This document shows, one piece after another, positions 35,559 to 47,604 of a stretch of DNA of 64,000 bases. Source of the DNA: Phyto melanocephala (Eukaryota; Arthropoda; Insecta; Diptera; Rhinophoridae); the NCBI GenBank assembly GCA_941918925.1, contig OW799237.1:73977126-74041125 (forward strand), written 5' to 3'. The stretch's first letter is position 1. Every line of letters begins with the position of its first letter. The notes under the pieces are model-generated. The model was not told the origin of the DNA, searched no databases, and saw only the letters and a list, made by a program, of their open reading frames with translations. Made by a program: the position numbers and the translations under genes.

Positions 35559-36302
35559 TCTATATATATAAAAGTGAAACTCTGTGTGTGTGTGTGTGTT
35601 AGCTATAGACTCCGAAACTGTAAAACCGATCGGGCTCAAACTTTGGTAAGTTGTTGTACACATACCAGGGAGTGTTTATGGGTGGAACAAAGTGGGCGGT
35701 GCCACGCCCATAAAAAATAAGTTATCAGTTTTAGCTACTTCCACTTGACCGATTTTTCTGAAACTTTGCACACATATCGAACTGTCATGACTAAATAATT
35801 TCGTGATGAAAAAAGTGGGCGGGACCACGCCCCTAAAAAATTTTAATATTGAGGTACCTGCACTGGACTGATTATTCTGAAACTTTGCACACATAATGAG
35901 CTATCATGACTTTATAATTTCGTGATAAAAAAAGTGGGCGGGGCCACGCCCATAAAAAATTAGTTAACATTTTTAGCTACTTGGACTTGACCGATTTTTC
36001 TGAAACTTTGCACACATATCGAGCTGCCATGACTAAATAATTTCCTAGATTAGAAAGGTGGGCAGTGCCACGCCCATAAAAAAAAGATATCATTTTGAGG
36101 TACTTGCACTGGACCGATTATTCTGAAGCTTTGCGCACATATTGAGCTGTTATGACTTTACGATTTCGTGATTAGAAAAGTGGGCAATGCCACGCCCATA
36201 AAAAATTCTAATTTTTAGGTTTTTGTACTTGATATTCAATTAAAATTCAAAATGCATTTCGATTCATTAAGGGGCGTAGCAACGCGCGCCGGGTTTGGCT
36301 AG
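35559..36302 (+). mobile_element. Non-autonomous Helitron
   Basis: It starts TCTATATATATAAAAGTG and ends GCGCGCCGGGTTTGGCTAG, inserted between A and T, which are classical Helitron features (TC...CTAG with a GC-rich 3' end). A GTGTGTGTGTGT run lies at 35585-35600. The body has about five degenerate units of roughly 120-140 bp, each with GTGGGCGGGGCCACGCCC-type palindromes and CTGAAACTTTGCACACAT. No Rep/helicase coding sequence, so it is mobilised only in trans. Confidence 0.85.
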
Positions 36303-36712
36303 TACACTATAAGCAGAAAACCATTAAAGAAAAATATCGTGGTTCCTTAGGAAAGCGCGCCACAAGCGTGTCTATAAATAATCCTAGTGAAAATTTTAAT
36401 TTTGTGTGGTTAAAATTAGAGAAAAACAAAGACATTACCTCAAATATCATCATTTAGGAAATAAATTCATTCTGATCCAGACTAAGTAACACTAAGTAAC
36501 TAAATAACAGGTGAAGGGCATATTAAAATAAATATTTGCAGCCCACCAATGAAATAAGAAGGAAATTTTATACTTAAGTTCTTGACGTTTTTTTTGAGAA
36601 TTTTTGAAACTTTTTTATTATTATAGCCTTCACCTGTGGTGCACAAGATTATATATAGATTCTTCATTCCGTTTGTAATTTCTACAATTTTCATTTCCGT
36701 CCCCATAAAGTA

Positions 36713-37210
36713 AAGGGTCCGCCAAATAACTTTTTTTTTTTTAAAATGCTATAAATAAAGTGTAGCTTCGGTTGTGTGGCACATAGCGCCGTCCTGTTGA
36801 AACCAAATGTTGCCAATATCATCCTCTTCAATTTTTGACTAAGGCCCCTCCTTGCTCATTTTCGAAGAAAAATGGCCCAACTATGCATCTGGACCAAAAT
36901 CCGCACCAAACGGTGACTCGTTTTGGGTGTATTGGCTTTTCAATGTATGCGTGCGGGTTGTCTGTGTCCCAAATGCGACAATTTTGCTTGTTTACATATC
37001 CGCCAAGACCAAAATGAGCTTCATCTGCAAAGATGATTTTTTTGGGAAAATCGGCCAAAGTAATGTCGCAATATTTGCAAGCGTTATTCAAGCGTATACA
37101 CAACCATATTCTTTCAGCGGAAGGATAAAACTAATTATCTGTCAAATCAGACATCAGCTATTCACGAAATGAGCACTAGTTGAAAAAAAAACATTAGATG
37201 GTGGACCCTT
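36713..37210 (-). mobile_element. Mariner derivative with AAGGGTCCGCCA ends
   Basis: AAGGGTCCGCCAAATAAC and its inverse (GATGGTGGACCCTT) are flanked by TA (36711-36712, 37211-37212) exactly where family A reads AAAGTATATATTTT. It is 498 bp, keeping the middle of the transposase and losing both its N- and C-terminal parts. It belongs to the same family as 61008-61358. Confidence 0.8.
36828..37103 (-). pseudogene. Mariner transposase central segment
   Basis: The frame reads FPKKIIFADEAHFGLGGY (first Asp), VNKQNCRIWDTDNPHAYIEK and PIHPKRVTVWCGFWSR, then FFFENEQGGAL. Beyond it, in another frame to about 36760, lies WFQQDGAMCHTTEATL-like sequence with the second Asp. The third Asp region is deleted. 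Same first-Asp region as other DD41D-type mariners here; family assignment by similarity of motifs. Confidence 0.7.
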
Positions 37211-38128
37211 TACATATTTTCTGAAAACTTATTAATGGTGGAGTCGATGTCCGTCTGTCTGTGTGTTGGTTGAAATTAACTTTTAGAAGTAACACTATAT
37301 TTCTCAGATCTGTGTATATCCGGGAATGAATCGCTATTTAAATGCAGCACAAGCGTCCCATAATTTTCTGAGATATGATCAAATAAGCACGACTGCCTCT
37401 GTGTTTTCCCCTATTTTTACCACCAAAATTAAAATTTTTCAGCCATAGAATCATTTATAGGTTCCTCTGCTACTATTTGTAGATATAATATGACTCTAGA
37501 GATATTCGTGAAAATTTTTGGAAAAAGCGTGCTAATCTAATCGGCAAAGTTATAAGCAAAAATTTTTGTTAAAAAATATATATTCAAAAAATATACAAAC
37601 TAAAATCAATTTTTTTCAGCTTTTACACAACCTAGAGAGTCAATATTGGTATTATCTGAAAGGACTTGACTAGCGCAATGTAAGCACTATAAAAGAATTA
37701 AAATTCATGTTGACCACCACTACAAAATAGCGGACAATAAATTTATGTATGGGTCAAATATGGTATTTTAAAATGCAACTTCTTGAACCCCTTCAATATT
37801 GGTATCAAACGAAAGGGCGTGAACAGCAGAATACAGTAAATATATTAAAAAATGTAAAATTCAAGATGGCGTCTAAAACAAAATGGTGGATAAAATTTTT
37901 TAACCCCATCAATATGGGTATCGAATTAAAGGGCTTGACTAGTAGAATACAGTTAACTACCTAAAAATTCGAAATCAGGGATGGCGTTGGAAATAATAAG
38001 GAAAAATGGCGTATGACATGAAATATAGGTTAAGCTATGATGTGGGATTATACCTATGTACATGATGGAAAAGGGTATTATCAGATTCGGCACGAATATA
38101 CTTAGCACTCTTACTTGTTTTTTATCTA

Positions 38129-39874
38129 TTAGTTTTGTTAGGAAACCTCGTACTGATTAATTAGATTATTGATAAAACGGAACTTTTGATTCAATAATTT
38201 CTAAATAAAGATTACGTTTTGCGCAAACTTCTCCTGTACATGACGTAGTTGTCACTTCGTAAAGATGTATTTAAAATTTCATCCAGTAAATTTATATTTT
38301 GTGTTAGAGTTGGTAATTTTGCCATTTAAATCAGTGGCACTTTGAAATTTTAAGACAATAGGAATACAGGTTGCTTGACGTCATAGTTACAACATCCACA
38401 GACAATTCTAATTATATCCTCGTGATGGCGTAATTTTAGATCCGAACTCTTTCAAAAATGTAATCATATTTTTATAAAATTTCAAAAATTTTGTTAAATA
38501 ATCAAACAAAATATTTTTTTGTACCTTGGGTCCAACAAAGAAAAAGGATGGAGAATTATGGGCATGATTGTCATTAAAATTACAAAAAAACTCTCTAAAA
38601 AAATTCTGCAAGAATTCTTTGAATAAACCAAAGCTTAAATCTTTGTAATAAAATATATTATTTTATAAGAAACAAACAATTGATCTTGAGTTTAAAAATA
38701 ACAACAAAATATTGATATAAAGATTGAAGAAACAAGACGATACGTAAGAAAAATGTTTTCCAAGAATTTTTTATTTAGCGAAACGTTTTTAAGGTTCGTT
38801 ATTGCCAAATATTATTGATTTTTTTTTAACTAAATATTATATATGTATTTACTTTTCTTGTCTTGATATGATGTATTTCAATAAATTTAATAATTCATTT
38901 TAACCTTGCTTAGCTGTATTCATTTTATTTTTTTATTTACATTAGGTGGTGTTTGTTGTAGTTTCAAATCATTGGTTGGTTTATGTACTAAAGAGTAAAG
39001 TAAATATTCAATATTAACAAAAGTAAAAATAACAAATTTTTTATAATTTTTCAAGTTTTTAAGTTGCAACAAATATTTATTTAAGAACGTTTTGGGTAAG
39101 ATCGTTTTTTTTTTGAAATGTTATTGAACACAAACGTTAATTATATAAATGCAAGAAAAATTAAACGGAATATTCATTCTAACTGACTCCCTAGATGTGA
39201 AATAATTTGTTAAGAATTATGTGCTTTAAAATGAAGGCAAAATCATGCAGATTATCTTAAACAAACATCATTAACTTATTAACCATCAATTTCCTCTCAC
39301 CTTATATGTGTGACTTCGATGCACTCCTTCAGTGACACGATAATAAGTGTTGCGCCATATAGTTGTCGGCTATGGTCATTATATGATGGTACAAAGTGTC
39401 TAAAAGGTATGTATATAGCGCTCGTACTTATTATTTTACTTATTTTCCAATCGTTCAAGGAGCTTTACAAGACTCTTGTGTATAATTCGTTACTGATGTC
39501 AACAACTTAGTTCATTCAATCCCTAAACTATATTTATGTTTCATTTTTGTTCTTGGCAAAAATTGACTAAAGCAACGAATCGTAACCATGTGTGGATATA
39601 CTATATACTTCCCAATATTAAAACTAATTTAGAATTTTTGTTTCTGTGAAATTTATTTGCATCGATTATCATTAAAAATAGTCAGTTTAATGAGTCATGA
39701 GTTTATTGATAATTCAGTCACTAAAATTGATAAATATCAGTTAAAAGCTTTCTCCAGTGATTAGAAAAAAAAACTTAATATACATAAATAGGTATAGGTA
39801 GCAGTTGCATAAAAGTAGTTTAATTAGTTATATTGTTGCTGCATAGCTTATACATTATAAAAAGTAGCAGTTTT
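38129..39874. other. AT-rich sequence with one degenerate coding relic
   Basis: Apart from the relic described at 38230-38640, nothing is recognised. A weak family-tail-like GTATGTATATAGCGCTCGTA lies near 39405. Confidence 0.45.
38230..38640 (-). pseudogene. Degenerate coding relic, unknown family
   Basis: On the minus strand FFREFFCNFNDNHAHNSPSF, FFVGPKVQKNILFDYLTKF and NMITFLKEFGSKITPSRGYN read without stops. After a frame change, LELSVDVVTMTSSNLYSYC and later KLPTLTQNINLLDEILNTS and DNYVMYRRSLRKT continue. Composition is more protein-like than the surrounding DNA. No family recognised, and no element ends around it. It may be a transposon or retrogene fragment. Confidence 0.3.
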
Positions 39875-40105
39875 TATACCCACCACCAAGAAAATGGTTC
39901 GGGGTTATATTCATTTTGTCATTCCGTTTATAACATCTCGAAATATTCATTATTTTTAGAGCCTATAAAGTATTTAGTTCTAAGTTCAAGTTCAATTTTA
40001 GAATGATCTAGAAATGTCTGTCCGTCTGTCTATCTATCTCCCGAACATAAAAAGTCAGTTGGATAGAATTTTCCATGAATATTTTCTATAAAGGATTTTA
40101 TAGAA

Positions 40106-40728
40106 ATTTTAGGGCCGATATTGATTGTGAACCACACCTAAACGTCAAGTTTTTATTTGTATTTCATTTGACATTTATCAATTTCAGACTTACTCAATTT
40201 AAACCATGAAAAGATACACAATCCAGCAACTCGTTAAAGTTATTCAGGCTTATTATGAAAATGGGCACTCAAATCAAAATGCATATCGTGCACTTTGTGA
40301 ATTTTTTGGTCAACATAATCGTTCACATTTGTTTACAATTTATTTTAAATATTTAAAATTTAAAAAAAAATATTAAGAATTGTAGAAAATGTTTAAGTTT
40401 AAGCAAAACAGGTCTGTATGAAATGTGAAAACATCTGTGAATGCCTCTTAGTTCGTTGAACAGAAAACATTGCGGTTTTTCGTGATAGTGTGGCAAAAGA
40501 GCAGTCAACCTGAACTCATCAACAATTGAAAATTCAACATTGTCATTGAAAATTTAGACCAACGGATGGAGGTGTGCCGCTGAAGTCACGGCGGCCATTT
40601 GATCGATATTTTGTTTCATACATTAGTACACAATACCAATATTATCAGAATAAAAAGTAATAACAATAGTTTATTAAGTTATTTGTGTCTTATTCAAAAT
40701 CAATATCGGCTCTTAAAATTTAACCACA
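40106..40728 (+). mobile_element. Mariner internal-deletion derivative in B4
   Basis: It contains the same joined N-terminal and 3' parts as 3128-3733 but its outer ends are frayed (AGGGCCGATATTGATTGTG at the left, ATATCGGCTCTTAAAATTTA at the right). It lies at another position in family B, so it is an independent insertion of the same deletion derivative. Confidence 0.7.
40206..40376 (+). pseudogene. Mariner transposase N-terminal fragment, open
   Basis: A 56-codon frame starting ATG: MKRYTIQQLVKVIQAYYENG and HSNQNAYRALCEFFGQHNRS. This is the first helix-turn-helix of the DNA-binding domain, followed by unrelated lysine-rich residues from junction sequence. A peptide of this kind could in principle bind element ends, but there is no sign of selection. 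Confidence 0.6.
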
Positions 40729-41557
40729 TTTTACATTAGAAACGTCTCGAAAATGGTCTAAATCAGTTTATTAGGAAGATAGCTATAGCTTCTAATGCAA
40801 GTGTAGGTCATAAAAATTATCTCTCTGCATTCGAATAAAATGCCATTGTTTGTAAATTGTTTTTTTTTAAATCCGCACATTACGAAGGGATCTACAGATC
40901 AAAATGTACGAAAATTTTCCAAGCACAATGTCCGACAAATAGACCGACAGAATTAGATGTACGATTCTTAAATTGGTTTTAAAAGAAAGAGACTATATAT
41001 TGCAATATATAAGTTGAATTTATAAGCAGAAATTAGTTTGACACGTCTAGTCTTAGGCCTGCTTCTCAAATATTATGATAAAAAGAAGTAGGTTAAGCAA
41101 GCTACGCTATTGTAAAAGGACTTAGGTTTCATTTTTGAAAAGAAATTATACTGTAGTGATTAGATTTGTTAACACAATAATAAATTGTATGGTATTAAAG
41201 TACTTACAAAATTGGTGATGCGTATCAAAAATTAAGCAAAGCCGAATACAGTGCTCCGACTTGTTTCATTTTAATTTCGCCTTCAATGTTTTGTACACAC
41301 AAAGAAAAATAAACATGTTAGGATCAATAATAATCTTAAAGCAACATATTATGATTAATTTGTATAATTGTATTCAAAACAAATAATGGTTGCCATTTAT
41401 CATTATTATATTAAATAAAGTACCATGCAATAATCCGATATAAGATTGCAATTGAAATTGACAATCCTTGCTTTTTTCTATGGCAAATTATTTTATTTTG
41501 CTGTTAGTTATATTGATTGTACTTACCTTTTTAATTACAATTTAATAACAATATTTT

Positions 41558-42243
41558 TTTACCCTTCACCTGTGGTGCACAAGGGTATATATAGCTTTGT
41601 CATTCCGTTTGTAATTTCTACAATTTTCATTTCCGACCCCATATATATTTTCTAAAAGCTTATGAATAGAGGAGTCGATTAAGCCCTGACCGTCTGTCCG
41701 TCTGTCCGTGTGTTGGTTGAAATCAGTTTTTAGAAGCAACTATATGTTCCCCAGATCTTTGTATGGTATCAATCACTTGGAAATATCCAGAAATGAATCG
41801 CTATTGAAGTTCAGCACAATCGCCCTATAACTTTCTGAGATATGAGCAAAAAACCACGACCACCTCGTTTTTTTTCACAATTACAACAACAACCTACATA
41901 CATACTGGTTAAAGTAAACGTGGCATCGAATTCCAGCTGAACCAAAAAAATTTTATTTTATTTTATATATTATTTATATTTTATTATTATTTTTTATATT
42001 TTTTTTTAGTTTTTTTAAAAAAATTTTTTTAACATTTTCTTTAATTTTTTTTTGTAATTTGTTTTATTATTTTTTGTTTGTTTTTAATATATTTTTTTTA
42101 AATTTTTTATGGTATGTTTTTTACATGTATGTACGTTTTTTATATGAGATGAATTGTGATACAAACAATTGTCATTGCATGACCACACGTTGCGAAGGGT
42201 ACATAAGATTCGGCACGTTCGAATATAGCACTGATACTTGTTT
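41558..42243 (+). repeat. Family A-short repeat
   Basis: The head CCCTTCACCTGTGGTGCAC with its AAGGGTATATATAG mate, the CCGTCTGTCCGTCTGTCC block at 41690, CCACGACCACCTCG at 41856, the tRNA-like motif at 41919-41942, the T-rich tract (41950-42105) and the ACACGTTGCGAAGGG tail are all present. The terminal hairpin is ATTCGGCACGTTCGAAT, then CACTGATACTTGTTT. Confidence 0.8.
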
Positions 42244-43054
42244 ATTTTCAAGTTTATTTAATATTAAAATTCTATTAAATAATATTAATAAAAATGTATT
42301 CAGCAAGAATAAAAACAGTTATCATTATACAAATCATAGTTTGATTGCTTTGTTATCATATGAGTATTTCCACGTCATCGTAAGTGACATTTGTACTCCT
42401 ATGAAGTGGAGTAATTTTGGCAAAAGTAAGAGTAAATGAAAGAAAATTAGATCCTTATATTCCATTCAAAGGGTGCTTAATTAAAAAAAAAATTAATTAT
42501 ATTCGAATCACTGTAGTCTAAAATTCCCACAAAAATAAGAATATATCGTGCGTGACATAAACCAGAAGTGATTTTAAGGTAAATATAGAAATATAAAAAA
42601 ATCTGCGAATCGTGGGAGGTATTTTGTCTTTTTTTAATTTCTTACACTAAACCAAATATTTTTCATTTAAAATGTATTATACTTAATGGAAAACAATGTT
42701 TAAAATATTTTATAATAAATTGAATTTAATATCGTTTGTGACATATCGTACGTCACAGATTTTTCTCTAATAGTGATCTTGCGACAGTTCAAATACGAAT
42801 GACGGAGACAAATAATGTTTTTGCAAATCGCTAATTTGGACTCTATTTTTTCCAGTTCCATAAATCATGTTAATTGTTGTTGTTACCTTGATTTTAAAGG
42901 CATATTTACAATTACAATTTAGTTGCAAAAAAAAATAGTTGAATGCAATTCTTTAAAATAAGTCAAAGTGATAATCAGATTAAATTCTTAGTATTGTTAT
43001 TAAAATAATTTAATAAGCTCTTAAAAGCTGCGCATAGTAAAATTTTAGTGTTTT
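42244..43054. other. AT-rich sequence, nothing firm
   Basis: Two related words, TCGTGCGTGACAT near 42548 and TCGTACGTCACAG near 42747, may be the ends of a lost element; no duplication is seen. Confidence 0.4.
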
Positions 43055-43693
43055 TATACCATTCACACAGTAAAAATGGGTATATATAAGTGTGTCATTC
43101 CGCTTGAAATTTCTACAATTTTCATTTTCGACCCCATAAAGTATATATTTTCTGAAAGCTTGTGAATAGGGTAGTCGATTAAGCTCTGTCCGTCTGTCTG
43201 TGTGTATGTTGAAATCAACATTTTGAAGCCCCCCGATACTGTCTGAACCCGGGTGGGGTATTAGAATATCAGAAATATTTGGGAGTAGAGCGGTATTAAA
43301 AATCAGAAACATCGGTATATAAACAACTGAGATATGAGCAAAAAACCACGACCACCTCGATTTTTCTCTCACAAAAACAACATTACAACAACAACATACA
43401 TACATACATAAAAACGTGTATACTGGTAAGAGTAAACGTGTTATTATTTATATTTTAATAATTTTTTTTTTAATTTTTTAAAAATTTTTTTTTTAAAATT
43501 TTTTTTTAACATACATACGTAAATTCATAATTTTAAAATGGGATCTTTTTATATATGAAAGTTTTTTATATATAATAATGTACGTATTTCATATGAGATG
43601 AATTGTGATACAAACTACTGTTAGTGCATGAATACACGTTGTGAAGTGTATATAAGATTCGCCACGGCCGAATATATCACTCTTACTTGTTTT
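43055..43693 (+). repeat. Family A-short repeat, variant head
   Basis: The head uses TTCACACAGTAAAAATGGG in place of the CACCTGTGGTGCACAAGGG loop, as do the copies at 9600, 27779 and 56641, defining an A-short subgroup. The tRNA-like motif is truncated at 43430 (GTAAACGTG only). The tail hairpin ATTCGCCACGGCCGAATA and CTCTTACTTG close it. Confidence 0.8.
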
Positions 43694-44978
43694 TTTTTAT
43701 CAATAAACTTATATTAAAAAACTTTCAAGAGTTTTTATTTTTACAGTCGTGGTTGACATATTCATGGAATTGTCCATATTGTTGTTTAACCTATTATTTG
43801 TAATTTGAAATACTTATGAATATAACTTAACTTTTGCGGATACATAATAATTCTGTAAATCATTCTATTTTTAAAGGACAATAACGAACCAACAAATTTT
43901 TTTCGAAAAGTAAACATTTAATGATAAAATTCAAACAAACGCTTGATTATCGTGACTAAACAAATGATAGAATAAAAATAACTATTACTTATTTTCCACA
44001 ACCAAATAGTGTTAGAGAGAATATATCTGATAATCGTTATGTTTTTTTTTTTGCGTGTAGCAATATATAGCTTTAGAGGTAGCACTCGAAAAATATTTCT
44101 AAGAAAAACTAACAAATAAATTTGAAACTAACTGAGATATTAGCACCAAAATAAAACTGTCTCATTGTTATTCCAAATGTTAATAACAGAAAATTATTTT
44201 TTTTAATTTAATTAATTTTTAAGAGTAACAAGTCCCTAAAAAGGAGACAGATTAAGGGAATATCGGTTTCAGAAACAGCTTATATATAATTATAGTTATA
44301 TATCCATACTTTTGTGTAGGTTGTATAAGATTCGGCAAAGCCGAATAAAGCTCGCTTGCTTGTTAGATAAAAAAAATTTTTAGTTTTTTGACTCTTAGTT
44401 ATTTTAAATAAAAGAATTTGTACAAATGACTTATTTATGCTTATTTATATTGTTTAAACTAATAAAATATTGCATTAATTTATTGATGAATTTTTAATTC
44501 AGTTATTTTAACACTTTTTTAAAATTAATTCCCTTCTTATTTAGAGGAACAGTATAGTATAGTTTTAAATCAATTTATTTGTTCGACATTTTTATTTGAT
44601 TTTTTTATTATTGTTTTTTAATTATCTGCTGTAAACTATTATTTTTACTAGCTGAACCCTGACTTTGCAAAATTTTAAAGTTTATTTATTTAAATAAACT
44701 TAAAGATTAAAATACTTCGTTGTTCTAACAAATTTAATTATTTGTGTTTTGTTGAGTCTTCAGGAGAGCAAGAAATGCAAGTTATATATGCCTTATGTAA
44801 AACTAACCACTACTGCGATACCAGATCGGAAATTTTCCTAACAATGTAAATTCTAGAAATAATTACTTTATTTAAACATCCTGAAAGTATGCTACACAGG
44901 AGCGAATTGTTTATAATTTCAATGTTGCCAAAGTTGTTAAATAAAATCCAAAATATACATGAAAAAATTACACAAACG
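43694..44978. other. AT-rich sequence with an isolated family tail
   Basis: 44315-44363 is a family A-type tail (GTATAAGATTCGGCAAAGCC, GAATAAAGCTCGCTTGCTTG), the end of an otherwise decayed copy that may begin near 43900. The rest shows no structure. Confidence 0.5.
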
Positions 44979-45714
44979 TAGGATGATCGACTACGTTTTA
45001 CAACCGGTGGTAAAACCGGGTTTTAACCTTTTTAGCTGGCGGTTTTTTCCAAAAATTTATTTTTCAAATGTAGAATACACCACTTTTTTCCCCCACAAAA
45101 GCCAGTTTTTTTGTTTTTTAAGTTTATGTTAATAATCTTTGTAACCAATCGTATAATAATATATATATTACTCAAAAAATTTCCAAACAATTTTAAAATT
45201 TATTAATAATACTTTTCCATAATATTGTAAGAAATTTATTTGTTGTTTTAAAAAGAAATGTAAAATAAGAAAAATTATTAAGCTTAAACATTAATTTCTT
45301 CTTATGATAAGCAGGTATTTTTTACGTGTTGCGCTTATAATTGCTGTGATAATCAACTGCTTTGTTAAGTTGTTTTTTTTTCAAATTATTTTACTTTGTT
45401 TCAACTTTTTTTGCTCTCGTTTTCATAATATTTTGCTTCTACAAAATCTATCGACTTGAACTAACTGCTTAACTGATATCATTTGACTTGTATATAAAAA
45501 AAGTATGACTGAAGTGACTTTTTAATATTTTTCATTATTACAACATAGTTTTTATATATTAAGTTTTTTTCATTAAGGAATTATATTTTATTTTTCGACG
45601 GGTTTACCGGATTTTTCTTAATTTTCAAAAAAGCAACCGGTGTTTTTTCAAATTCTCAATTTTGAACTATTTTAAAATCGGTTTCTTATAAAAGTCGAAT
45701 AATTGATCACCCTA
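44979..45714. mobile_element. hAT-type MITE with exact 8-bp duplication
   Basis: TAGGATGATCGACTA and (inverted) TAGGGTGATCAATTA lie between perfect CACAAACG repeats (44971-44978, 45715-45722). Subterminal ACCGG/CCGGT words repeat near both ends (AACCGGTGGTAAAACCGGG; CAACCGGTG). It is 736 bp with no transposase. End type differs from the two CAGCGTTG hAT elements, so it needs a different hAT helper. Confidence 0.85.
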
Positions 45715-45772
45715 CACAAACGTAAGTATCAAGTGTAACTTAAATTTATATAAACTAAATTGAAAAATTATT

Positions 45773-46778
45773 TCTATATACCTATATATAAAAATCAATG
45801 TGTGTTTGTATGTTTGTTTGTGCTTTATATACGGTTAAGCGGCTGGACCGATTTCCTTGAAATTTTCACAGTATGTCTGAAAGGAACTATAGGCTATACT
45901 TTGGTTTAAAATTGTAAGTGGGTGGGGTGCCACGCCCTATTAAAGAATAAGTATTAAATATTATATATCACGAAAGTTAATGCAGCTAGAGTCTTCAAAT
46001 TAAGTACGGTAAACTTTGACATCCACATGAACATTTGGGTAAAAAATGGGCGAACTTTCAATAGTAGGCGTGGCCACATAAATTAAATACTAAATTTCGT
46101 ATATTTAAGAGCAATTTTGACACCCAAATAAACATTTCTGAAAAAATTGGTACATTAGAAATAGTGGGCGTGGCAGCTCTCATAGCAATTGAATACTAAA
46201 ATTCGTATATTCGGGAAGCGATAACAGTTAGAGTACCCAAATTTTGCACGAGAAGCTTTGACATCTGTATGACTATTTTGATAAAAAAAATGATGCTTTA
46301 GTAATAGTGGACGTGTCACCTGTCATATGAATTAAATACAAAAATTCGTATATCTGGGAAGCGATAATAGTTAAAGTACCAAAATTTTGCACGAGAAGCT
46401 TTGACATCTATATGACTATTTTGATAAAAAATGGATGCTTTAGTAATAGTGGGCGTGGCACCTGTCATATGAATTAAATAAAAAAATTCGTATATCTGGG
46501 AAGCGATAATAGTTAGAGTACCCAAATTTTGCACGAGAAGCTTTGACATCTATATGACTATTTTCATAAGAAATGGATGCTTTAGTAATAGTGGGCGTGG
46601 CACCTGTCATATGAATTAAATACAAAAATTCGTATATCTGGGAAGCGATAATAGTTAGAGTACCCAAATTTTGCACGAGAAGCTTTGACATCTATATGAC
46701 TATTTTGATAAGAAATGGATGCTTTAGTAATAGTGGGCGTGGCATCTGTCATATCAATTAAAAACAAAAATTCTTATA
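45773..46778 (+). mobile_element. Helitron-like element, 3' end lost
   Basis: It opens TCTATATACCTATATATA with AATCAATGTGTGTTTGTATG and GGCTGGACCGATTTCCTTG, the usual 5' part of fly Helitrons. The body is a minisatellite. Instead of a CTAG end the sequence passes straight into family B at about 46779. Confidence 0.65.
46150..46770 (+). repeat. 142-bp tandem repeat (minisatellite) inside the Helitron
   Basis: The word GATGCTTTAGTAATAGTG recurs at intervals of exactly 142 bp (46293, 46435, 46577, 46719), with one more degenerate unit before. Each unit holds GTGGGCGTGGCA, TCGTATATCTGGGAAGCG and TTTTGCACGAGAAGC. Neighbouring units differ at only a few positions, indicating recent expansion. The repeated open frames here are a by-product. 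Confidence 0.9.
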
Positions 46779-47604
46779 TCCGTTTTAGATCCCATAAAGT
46801 ATGTATATTCTGAATCGGGGTTTCCTTTTATGACGATCTAGCTATGTCCGTCCGCCTGCCCGTCTGTTGAAAGCACGTTAAATGTCGCACTGAAAAAGCT
46901 AGGGGGCTCAAATTTTGCCAGAATATTTCTTATACACAAGGTTTGTTTGGTAATGAAAACGGGCTAAATCGAAATATTAGATAGAGAGTAATAGCTCGTA
47001 ATGCAAGAGTAGGTTAAAAAAATAAGTGTATTTGCAACATAGAATAGAATGCAATTGTATCCAAACAAGTTAACGTAGAGCCATAAAATCTCAAATATAT
47101 ATTTCCCGAGTAAAAGAAATATTTTTTTTCCAAAAATTGTCAAAATCTATGAATTAGGAAAGGAGTTATAGATCAAAATGTACGAAAATTTATACCGCAG
47201 AGTGTATTTTTCGGTATATTTAAAATTAAAAACGCAATAAAACTGACAAAATTAGATGTTTGTTTCCGAAATTTTGCAAACATTGCTTTTTGGGCAAAGA
47301 ATTTTTACTAACAGAAAATAAATGTGACACGCCCACTTTTACGCCCACCTCCTATATAACGCTTTATCTCAAATTTATATAATTTCGCTATGACTAAAGA
47401 TTTAGGAAGATGAAGATTATTGAAATATCGAGTTGTATTTATTAGCAGAAACAACTTCTACACGCCTACTGTAACGCCCACTTTTCACGTTGAAATTTAA
47501 AAGCTCAGAAAACCAACAAAATTAGAGGTATGATGATGAAATTGGCTACATATGTCTTTCTAGTTAATGTCATTGTTATGCCAGAAAAATTATGTGACAC
47601 GCTA

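Larger units (their letters stand above)
36622..38128 (+). repeat. Family A-long repeat split by a mariner
   Basis: The head starts near 36622 (AGCCTTCACCTGTGGTGCAC) and is broken after CCCCATAAAG; it resumes at 37213 with CATATTTTCTGAAAAC. The A-long body words AAAATGGTGG, GGTATCAAACGAAAGGGCG and GGCGTTGGAAATAATAAGG follow. The tail hairpin is damaged (ATTCGGCACGAATATA). 36303-36621 before it holds nothing recognised. Confidence 0.75.
39875..41266 (+). repeat. Family B repeat, copy B4
   Basis: The head TATACCCACCACCAAGAAAA with its mate is at 39875. The CTGTCCGTCTGTC block is at 40017. The interior carries a mariner derivative at a different site from that in B1/B2. The end is AAGCAAAGCCGAATACAGTG and CTCCGACTTGTTT. 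Most of the repeated GTGGGCGTGG units have been deleted. Confidence 0.7.

Noticed and set aside
35640..36220. Regularly repeated GTGGGCGGGGCCACGCCC words considered as a CRISPR-like array
   Set aside because: The units are degenerate, lie between Helitron ends, and the organism is a eukaryote.
41950..42439. 126-codon open frame (+) with phenylalanine-rich start
   Set aside because: It lies across the T-rich tract and tail of a family A-short copy, and similar frames occur in other A copies for the same reason.
43010..43405. 131-codon open frame (-)
   Set aside because: It is the reverse strand of a family A-short head; the same peptide pieces recur at 28182-28460 and 28682-28915, tracking the repeat and not a gene.
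46316..46767. Three similar overlapping open frames of 61-83 codons on the minus strand
   Set aside because: They are the 142-bp tandem repeat read in one frame; no start context or protein family.
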